A stretch of 64,000 bases of DNA from Paragonimus westermani. Lineage: Eukaryota; Platyhelminthes; Trematoda; Plagiorchiida; Troglotrematidae. The translations under genes and the position numbers were made by a program. The notes under the pieces were generated by a model that was given only the letters and a program-made list of their open reading frames with translations, was not told the DNA's origin and searched no databases. Location: contig QNGE01002729.1 of assembly GCA_008508345.1 (NCBI GenBank), forward strand, positions 1-64,000, written 5' to 3'. Of this stretch, positions 55,681-64,000 are shown one piece after another (position 1 is the first letter of the stretch; the number at the start of each line of letters is the position of its first letter).

Positions 55681-57659
55681 TTAGCAATGCCCTGACCTCT
55701 TTCAAAATGGGCCTGGATAAATTGTAGCCTGCGATCTTCCCGGGTCTTCCTTAGCGCAACGGACAAGACCTGGCAGGCAGAGCTCTTTCGTCTAACGTTT
55801 ATACCTAAAAAGCAGACCCTGAAGGGTTGTTAGTTTACTTTTGATGCGCGGCCAGTGTTTTGGATTATAACCATGGCAGAATGGACACTCAAGCATACTC
55901 ACGCCCCGTAGGTAATATAATATGGTCGAGCCTTCCAACGCAATGCATCGGGTGGGGGGAGCATAGGTTTCTCGGTTCAAGAGTAGAGGATCGTCTGGTG
56001 GCATCACCTTGTTGTTTGGGAGCAGTGGTTATGACGCTTGTCCAAAATTGATAACCATTCATCCGTAAACCCTTCACTTCTTTGCACACCTTCCTTCCTC
56101 GAAGCCTCATGGTACCGCGGCGTTCTCATATGCGGTTGATGTGAGCCCGGCACAAACTGGGAACCTCCGATCAGAGACCAAACTAACACAGCGTTCAACC
56201 ATCCCCACCTGCATATCAGGAGCTAAGATGCCACCGGTAGCAACTAGAACAACTTACGTTTACTCTAATACCATTGCCCATACAGGAGTCGTGGGTTGAA
56301 ACAGCTCTGTTTTCCTCAGGTTAGCTCCAATTCACTCCGGAGTCCCAGGCTGTCTACCAGTCTGACAAAGACAGCGAACCAATGTGACCTCAAACAAGCC
56401 AATCACGAAAACGCTGCGAACGGCATCAAAATATACCCCTCCAGCTACGTACCGTCCTAGTAACAAAGAAGGGGTGCAAGATTAAAATTAGTTAGGATTG
56501 GTGGACCTTAGTTTGTGTTAGAGATAAAGCACGGACTAGGGAGGTCTACTTATAACAATAGGGGCTATCGGTGTTTATTCCTCGTTCGCCATTTTCTGTT
56601 ATTGTTTAATGGGTTGATAGAGTCACCCAGTGTTCGGAGAAAAGTCTACCCAGGGGCTTATATAATGCCTTCTCAACTGTGCTCATTACCACCTGTTTGT
56701 ATTATCAAAGGTGGTTGAAATCCCTCGTACCAGCAGTCTGAAGGGAGCGCACAGTGAATATCACGTATCAGGAGAGCTATTAAAGTTCGTGATTGTTTCC
56801 TTTTTTCCTTGTTTTCCATTTCTTACGTTGATTGCTCAGTAATCAAGACGGGTTTCAAAGCCAACAAACGGAACACAATAACCCGCGAACCACTTTTCAA
56901 GAGAAACAGTCGCAGTTCTGATTGCTCTTATCTAGTTTCCGGTGAAAACATTCCGGACGCTCACTTTCCAACGGCCATGACGTCCTGTGTAAATTGAACT
57001 TGAACTCACCACAGCTTTGTAAACTTGACTGGACAAATCCTGTCAATAACCGATATATTCGGTCAATCATTCACAGCGGGGTTCGTAACCGAACTGAGAT
57101 GGGTATTGAGAGTCAGCGTAGTGAGGTGGTGGATAATCAAACCGGAGGTGTGGGTATTCCAACGCTCGGCGGAACACCTCGACGCGGGGAGAGGCGCGTC
57201 CAAAACTCCACAACGAACGGATCGGGGACGGAGGGGATGACCGGATGAGTCAGAGCTCGGCTGGATCCGACCGACGGGAAAGACATGGCGGGCAAAAGTG
57301 AATGGACGATAAAATCGGAGGCGCGATTATTCCATCACCCGCAGGAATATCGCGACGCACTCAAGAAGTAGGTTCAGAGGCCAGTGTGGATAGATGAAGG
57401 AGAACAACTGCGACCGGGTGAGCCATCGCTTAACATGATTAGACCAACGGATTAAGAATGGCAGGCCGAAAACTTCCCAATAGACGGCGTCGATCACGCA
57501 TATAAACCGGACAGAAGTGCACACGACGAGTGAGCGGAAACCTGGGGGTATTGTGGGTGGCAATGTTGACTCATGAATGCGAACGTGCGCGTAGCATGCT
57601 GGACAATAAGGATGTGCTTTATTAGACGCCTTCTTGCTACAGAAGAATGCATCATCATA
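55681..57659. other. No recognisable gene
   Basis: Frames up to 84 codons with no motif. At 57600-57650 there is a run (GTGCTTTATTAGACGCCTTC) close to PLE sequence near 47010-47040 (GTGCTTTGTTGGACGCCTTC). Otherwise unassigned. Confidence 0.4.
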
Positions 57660-58640
57660 CCGTCACTACGATTGCTTTGCTTGGTGTGCGTTTCAAACAC
57701 ACACACTGCAACAACGCTGGTCGTCTTCCATCTTCAAAATACCCTACGTATCTTTCAAATTGTGTGGATAGTTCATGAAATCGCCAGTTACTGTTCTTCC
57801 GAATAACACGTTGACAGAAACAATTGCACACAGACTTGTGGAATCGCAGGCTTCGAATTTTGGTGTTCATACCATGATCACTAAAGACGACGGATCTACA
57901 TCTACCCCAGTCCTTTTATATGCATTAAATTGTGTTCTTGGTTGCACACGCAAGGTCCACTGCATATCAGCCTGTGCCGAACAATGAGGCTGAAATTCTT
58001 AACCGTCAAGTGGCGGGTCGCATGTGGTTCGATCGAATGCTCGTTTTCCTTCTTGGTCTGCGAGCGATTGCAATGGAAGATGTTGGATGCATCCCCGTAG
58101 AACCGAGCTCTGGCTGTGCTTCAAGTCTTTCGGGAGAATTTCTACCTGAGCTCCTTACACTCCGAGCGCTTATACTATGTAACGCGAAGAAGCGCATGGG
58201 GCAACTTCAGCCAGAAGGAAATTCGAGCTGCTTGAGACACCTATATAGCCTCAGTGCAAAGTGTTTGATTATAAAGGCGAATATTCTGTTGTTGACGGAA
58301 GCAGATCACGTTACTTAATGAGTGCCGACAGGTTATAGGTTTGAAACACTGACTTCCTTTAAACCACTTCTTCAAAGCAGAAGAAAGACATACATTCATC
58401 GAGGCACACATTACGTCGAAGAACAGCACTGGGTCCATATCCACGGTTCAAAAGAAAGATATTTTTCATTCTTGTGTCTCAAAGGTGACCGTCTATTCAA
58501 CGACGAAACGCGCAAACTGATATATGTTCTGGCTCGAACGTATGCGGCTGCACAGTTGCTCTTTTTTCAGACCATCATAAGACCAGTTTTTGGCAATCAT
58601 GGAAGCAATTTGCAAATCTGTTTTATCTTCCTAGTTGTAC
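57660..58640 (+). pseudogene. Ty3/gypsy integrase remnant (copy 3)
   Basis: Reading across frames: NNAGRLPSSKYPTYLSNCVD near 57710-57765 aligns with the H-x-D-x-VGPLPPS...YLLTCVDRF start of the core, with the first catalytic Asp as Asn; the frame 57775-57987 gives ETIAHRLVESQASNFGVHTM and ITKDDGST (second catalytic region, normally ITTDRGSQF); the next frame gives MLVFLLGLRAIAMEDVGCIP and SLSGEFLPE, the strongly conserved PxxLLGIRxxxKEDLGCxP...LPGEF block. The C-terminal stretch to ~58640 keeps a KERYF-like beta region. Frameshifts throughout. Confidence 0.78.
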
Positions 58641-59056
58641 GCTAGTTCAGTTGCAGCTGCAGTGACTTGCATAGGCGGAATAGATCAGCAACCATCACAG
58701 CAAGTCTCCAAACTTCCCAGTGTGGTTGAAACGGCTGACGACACACCAGCATCAATTTGGTGCACTGAGGGCTAAAACCCAGTCTCATCGACTGCTAGAC
58801 AAGTAGCTAAAAGTCACCAACTTAACCCACAAGTTTCACTCAAGATACTGCCGCATAATCGAAACCCAAAGTTGTTGGCCCCCTGCTAAGCGACGCACAC
58901 CCGAATTTACCAGCAGACGATATGTGCACAAAAGTGGTTGAGGCCACCTATCGGGTTGTTATGATCGCGATTACATAAGAGTTGACGCTGGTGGAGGCGT
59001 GTCGAGCCCCTGTTTGTCCTCGTCTATGTGACGCAGATAGCTGATATGTTTCGTGT
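58641..59056. other. No recognisable gene
   Basis: Short frames with no motif between two Ty3/gypsy remnants. Confidence 0.35.
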
Positions 59057-59450
59057 TTGCGACTGACGGAAGTAGACGAATTGTTAACACATCACAATGT
59101 GTCTTCTTTCTACTCTAGTGAAATTAAAGATTGTTTACGTCAATCACTCTCCCATGTTACCATCAAGTATTCCGAAAGTTGCGCTTACGGATGTTTTCAG
59201 CCGACGTTCTCTAGACCCACCTGCCAATTCGACAAATCCCACTTAGTCCATTTAAACGCCGCCCGATGCTGATGATCACTCCTCAGTCTTCGCGTTCAAC
59301 CTCAAATCATGCACACCACACGTTTCTTCTGGTTTAAATGCAGGACGGTCAACATTATATAGAAATGATCGTTGTTGACCCCAACTATCGGGCGTTTACT
59401 GCAACTTAAAGCTCTAGGCGGAGGTACGTACGGTCTAAAACTTCCCTGCT
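59057..59450 (+). pseudogene. Ty3/gypsy RT N-terminal remnant (copy 4)
   Basis: The frame 59057-59272 includes VDELLTHHNVSSFYSSEIKD and FSRPTCQFDKSHLVHLNAAR, matching the LL-x-x-x-x-V...YSSxxxHxV and FSRPRRLDPxRLxxAxxEF blocks that precede the RT fingers in fluke gypsy elements. Afterwards only traces of the CGDYRALN region are seen near 59370-59400. Truncated. Confidence 0.55.
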
Positions 59451-59619
59451 TCCTCGTTACACATAACTTACATGTCTGTTGAGTGCAATATGCACGTTAA
59501 TTCCGGAAGCCTGGAGGCTGTTCGAGCAACGTTCAGTCTAACCGCAACGTCTATCGATAGACTGGATCCAGGATGGTCGTGTCTGTAAGCAACGTGCGTC
59601 TATAAATTCTGATCACGTT
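59451..59619. other. No recognisable gene
   Basis: Short stretch without motif or repeat match. Confidence 0.35.
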
Positions 59620-61300
59620 GAGCCACCGATTCGGGTCCAAAAGGGAAGACGGTCGCATTTGCGAGTTTCTTACTAATAAGGCTGTAAGTCACAAGGAAAC
59701 TATGGTGAACTAGACGGATTGGGATAACAACAAACCCGTATATTAGGCCAACCAGATATACAAGTTCCGAGACAAACGATCTACGTGAATATAAACACAA
59801 GCAACATCCGCGTGAAGACGGAGCGTTCAGACGGAAATGAAACCTAGGTGCAAAAACAAAGGTCCGGCAATGAGAACTAAAGAAGAATAAACTACGCGAG
59901 AACAAGTTTCTACGAGTGAACAATATCAAGATTGAGTAACACGTCAGGATTACCATTTGTGGGATAAACGATCTTTCACGCGCATAACTTGAATGTTTGT
60001 AACAGTCCTCGCAAGAGAGAAAAGAATGCCCGCGGTAGAATATGGTTTCTGCGGCTATCGCGGATGAAAAATTATTTCACCACATATTTCGCTTTTTAAA
60101 CTCAGTACTTGATACAGAAATTAACCAAAATCTCCGCTGTTGACTGGCATGTGTTCGTTGTAACTGGTTGATAATCAGAAATGACCCCATGGTGTGTTAT
60201 TTTTTGAACTAGGCGGGGCAGATAGTGTCGTGGTTGCTCGAGTGTGACGATGGTTGTATGCTAGTAAATGGATGCTAACATGATGTATATACGTGCAATG
60301 ATGCACCTATTATTTATACCATCAGTAACTGAGAATACTGTTTTATTCCTAGAACATAAATTATGTTATAACTTCCATGGCGATGTTTGGGAATCGTGAG
60401 TTTCACACTTTCTCATGGCTCCAGGAGTGCCTGCCGAGTTACATGAAGGATGTCGGCGTTACTCACGTTCGTGGGATCAGCCGTGAGTCGAAAAGATTTT
60501 GAAGTGTCATGTAGTAAGGTGACAAGACTTCCTGAAAACCGTCTACGTTTATTACCACGGTACGGTGTATAAAAGGTTTTAAAGTGCATACGGAGGTGTG
60601 CGACTTGTCTATTAACTTTGAAAATGCGGTTCTCACTATAAGTATCTCGATTTACGATTTCATGTGGCCCAAAAAAGTGTCCACCCAGTCATGATTGTTT
60701 TGGAGTTCGAGCACGACCACCCTTTTAATCATGTGGTGAATGAGTCCCACTTTACAAATCACAGACTCACCTTCAGCAAAGTGAACTACCGCAGAGGTCT
60801 GCTTGAGTGAAGTACACTAACTTCTGGTGCTAAACAGTATGCGGCAGACGTTTATGTGAAGCTTATCACAATCGCTGAAATAGGAAACACTCGACACAAA
60901 ATAAAGCCTGCAATTTCAAGTGAGTTGGTTGCTCGAGATTCGCAAGCAACTAGTAGGAAACTCCCAGGAAATGTTCTTGGCAATCAACTCAATAAGTGTC
61001 GCGCATACTAAACAAGATGAGGATAACAAATACACTCATACTCACCTTGCTGGACTTCTGTATCATCAGCCGAAACGATAGAAAGCTTACCAATGATTTG
61101 TCGTGTCACTGGCTGTACATTAAGCCAAATTCGGCCATTCCTACTCAAAACGACGTTGTCTAATTCGGCAGTCGCAAGTGTGATAGCATGCAGAATGCCA
61201 ACAGACGGTTAAAGAAGAGGATGCAACCACGAGACCCCTTGGCCACTGCCATCCAAAAAATGTAAATCAACAGCGAGTGGCTAATGCGGCAGTTTGGAAT
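59620..61300 (-). mobile_element. Family T (Ty3/gypsy-like) integrase C-terminus and LTR-like end
   Basis: On the minus strand, about 60980-60800 gives SFLLVACESRATNSLEIAGF, resembling the end of a Ty3 integrase core (FLLACRxSxxxSTGxSP). Next comes WVDTFLGPHEIVN and FKVNRQVAHLRMHFKTFY with TPYRG (60700-60550), which fits the integrase C-terminal fold ending in VAHVDRLKPFYxRYRG. Then DPTNVSNADILHV and, beyond a stop, the LTR-like stretch down to 59620 shared with 1-290 and the inverted-repeat arms. Several frameshifts. Confidence 0.55.
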
Positions 61301-62240
61301 GCAAGCGACTCGCGGACGCGATTGCCATAAAGTTGTTGATCTTGGGTTGTATGTGTTTCATACGCGCCAAGGTCGCCTGTGTGCCCCACACTCTTGCCAA
61401 GGCTCGAGGTGCGTTCTGATTAGCCGCGCCTCCAACGACAAACGGCCCATTCGTTCACGCGATTAAAAATGACGCTACCGCTTGTATATGTTACAAAAAT
61501 GTTTGTAATTCTACTGATTTACGTGTTCTCTCTGTTGTTGTTATCGTCCGTGAGGCTTACTGCTGACTGAACTCGCATAGAGATACAACAGTACACGAAG
61601 AAGATTCCCCACCGAATAACAGCGCTTGCCAGTCATCTTGCCCAAAAAACCTAAACGGACGAACCTTACGACTCCAGTTCGTAACCGCAGTTGAGTGAAA
61701 GACAAACGTTTCTACAGTAACCACCTTGCACACTGCAGTTCAGTGTGCAACAAGATGGGGACGCTTTCGTCGCGGATAGCATGAGGAAAACTTCTGAATA
61801 TCACTTTTGCCGTTCATTTTGGCATCCTTGTATACACATTCTGTCAGTGTTTCATAGACACTTCAACCCTCGCTTTGAAGATTTCTGCATAAAATTTCTC
61901 GTCTCCACTGATGATTGGTGGCTGGAGGAGTGCGAAATACCCATTCGATAGTTAGTGGGCCCACAACTCCAGCCACTCGCCGCAGCCAACTTCAACAGTC
62001 ATTGCGAAGCCCTCCATCAAACGGCGATCGCAGCAGTTGTACGGTGGTGACCCCTTCCCTAGCAACATCGTCTCTGTCAACAAAAAGAGTGGAACGTGCA
62101 AAGATTGGCCCATCTTTTTACGACTTCACCATTACCGCATCTACAAACATTAAGCAACCCAGATGGGCGGTAAAGCCCACAAACAGGATTGCTTTGTGGA
62201 CACTGCTGTGGGCCGGTACAGATGGACGGCTATTGTTGTG
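61301..62240 (+). pseudogene. Second copy of the unidentified family T module
   Basis: Counterpart of 14116-14821. Plus-strand pieces: KKIPHRITALASHLAQ (near 61590-61640), MQQDGDAFVADSM (61745) and, past a stop, LVGPQLQPLAAANF (near 61950). Compared with the 14-kb copy it has an early stop and frameshifts. As there, it reads away from the Ty3-like integrase C-terminus. Product unknown; the coding strand is not proved. Confidence 0.35.
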
Positions 62241-64000
62241 AAGCTGATCGGCCGATCCTTTACTCCGAGTGTGTTTTAATGGACGGCATGATTGATTCAC
62301 CATTTTGTAGCAACCAGCTTCAACCTCAGTCACGCGGTGGGTGCACGCTTCAAATTCATGATTATTTCGCTTCCCCCCACTTCAGCTACTGTTTACACTC
62401 CTTCATTGATTACAGAGAAGAGGTCCTGCATGGCACTCACCAGAGCTGAATGATGAACTTTATCTGATAAACGGGTTCAGTCATCCTGAACGACAACAAA
62501 CTCATGCAAAACAACGGCTACATTTCGCGCTAGAGAAAACCGGAGGTAGTACATCCTTTTTCCCCTGACTAAGAACAGATAGTTCCTACCTCATTTTGTG
62601 CAAGTTCGTTCTCAGTGGCTTTCTTTGCTTAAGCATGGGGTTAAGTTCAGTCTCATTTTTGAGGTAGAACAGACGGATGGAGCAGTTGTGTTTGAGCACG
62701 GGGTACTGTTTGACAGCGCACGTCACTCTCAAATGGAAATGGTTACAACTATGCAGCAAAGAATGGGTACGCACGTAAAACATAACTAAGACGATACCGG
62801 TGACTTGCTCTGTTTCGGCACGCAATGACGTAGTTGACATTTGCAGCCTTGTGAAGAGCCCGCTCCTCGTGGTCCAATAAGGGTTATGACATTGATATGG
62901 AAATGAACTTCCGCCTGATATGACCCAAACTTTTAGAAAATGGTATTTCTCCACTTCTGTAGCGTTAAATTCTATCATATCCAAATAGTAGTCTTGCGGC
63001 TGAACGTATTTTCACGCTTTCGTTAAATGGTTTTTCATGGTTATGCGATTGAACTTGCGGGCATTTCTTCCCTACGCTCTTGAATAATACAAGAAAAACA
63101 TTTTTGCCACCAGAATCAACAGATTTTCCGAACTGAAACACACCACCAAATTGAAATAATTTCGGGGATCTAGAACCGTGATTATTTCAACCATTAAATA
63201 AATGTTTTTCGTCAGCCGACTGGGTTGAGCCGAGAAGGGCTCGTAATCGCTACAAATTTATGAGGACGCGAGGTCGACGGGAAGGGAATAAATGGGGGCA
63301 GGGAACATGGTAACCGACTTTTTGTGGAACACACAACAATGGCCAAACACTTCACGCCAGCAACTACTTTAACAACGCAAAAATCTGCCTTCTCTTTGGT
63401 TGAATATTTAAACACCTTGCCCACTGCTTTCACAGAGTCGTTGCCATCGCAATCTGGTCGTGACATCTTTGCTAGAGCAACTAAGGAATCGAATCCACTC
63501 GAATTCCTCTGTCATCCAGGAGCACACTTTCAGCGTGCAGCGCGGAGCTATCGTGGTGGGGTCTATTGTGAACAGTTAATGTGAGTCACTGTGAGTAGCC
63601 TTGGAACAGTGTCGGTGCAATTCTAGCGTTCAGTCGCACATTTGAGACGACGTTTGTTACATACTTCTGATAAACCTCACGCTTTTAGTCTTCTTATTCT
63701 GGAAAAAGGCTCTCAGCAGAGAAATAACTGTACAAATCTGTGTGGTTGGCGTGATTTAACGTCTATCCACTCATACTTCTCGTGAAGAAAGTGCTTCTGT
63801 CTGTGACGCGTTTGGCGTACCTGTAACCGCTTGACATAAGTAACTAAACTGTTGTACAGTACTGTTTTCTCATAGCATCTGCTTGCCTGTCAACTGCGTG
63901 CTAACGCTCACATTTGGCAACATCTAAACACTCCTGTCCAAATCACGATTGTCCCAAACCAGGCTTTTTTCATACCATTCAAAAGCGGGCAACTGGCAAG
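62241..64000. other. No recognisable gene
   Basis: Frames of at most 132 codons (62586-62984, minus) and an 86-codon plus frame at 63324-63584, none with a motif or repeat match that I can see. Confidence 0.4.

Noticed and set aside
1..64000. CRISPR arrays, tRNA or rRNA genes, bacterial promoters, riboswitches, toxin or defence systems
   Set aside because: Looked for regularly spaced repeats, cloverleaf-like boxes and operon structure; found none, and the transposon content is eukaryotic.

Overview
The window is eukaryotic repeat-dense DNA, almost certainly from a parasitic flatworm (trematode or cestode). I base this on the mix of transposon families: CR1-like LINEs, one carrying a PHD finger in ORF1; an RTE LINE of the SR2 type; BEL/Pao and Ty3/gypsy LTR elements resembling fluke families; and a Penelope-like element with a GIY-YIG remnant. 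There are no bacterial operons, ribosome binding sites or CRISPR arrays, and I found no host gene, rRNA or tRNA. I cannot name the species. Apart from a few long frames (a CR1 ORF1, a CR1 RT and a nearly intact BEL/Pao polyprotein), coding regions are broken by stops and frameshifts, so the window reads as a transposon graveyard with nested insertions.

Layout. 1-290: minus-strand end of a Ty3-like element ('family T'). 470-3575 (+): decayed BEL/Pao pol (RT, RNase H, integrase). 4019-5054: foldback element with ~256-bp inverted ends. 5641-10100 (+): CR1-like LINE with ORF1, endonuclease and RT. 10654-13370 and 19325-22041: two ~2.7-kb arms of an almost perfect inverted repeat, each holding a family T terminus and a decayed CR1-like RT. 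The 5.95-kb spacer holds another family T copy. 22042-22530: two head-to-head LTR-end fragments. 22680-27850 (-): BEL/Pao element with its RT core deleted and an assembly overlap at 24166-24908; its LTR interrupts the next CR1-like LINE (27851-30140, -). 30509-31457 is an N gap. 31458-32674 and 39034-39600 are the two halves of one RTE LINE (+), split by a BEL/Pao element (32675-39033, -) with LTRs at both ends and a perfect 5-bp target-site duplication.

41250-44000 (+): decayed Ty3/gypsy gag to integrase. 45230-47640 (-): Penelope-like element. 48130-50340 (+): decayed Ty3/gypsy gag to RNase H. 50452-51060 (+): solo LTR of the 27-kb BEL/Pao family. 51240-55680 (+): CR1-like LINE with a PHD-finger ORF1 and a tiny RTE-tail insertion. 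57660-58640 and 59057-59450 (+): Ty3/gypsy integrase and RT N-terminal remnants. 59620-62240: family T copy.

Nothing here works as a host pathway. The informative content is insertion history: BEL/Pao into RTE, BEL/Pao into CR1, an RTE tail into CR1, a solo LTR, and an inverted duplication of an already mosaic repeat block. Strongest observations: the nested BEL/Pao with a matching CAGAC duplication; its single-frame polyprotein broken by only five stops; the 2.7-kb inverted repeat; the foldback element; and the conserved unidentified module shared by 14-16 kb and 60-62 kb. I found no convincing undescribed functional system; the last two are the best leads for something unnamed.
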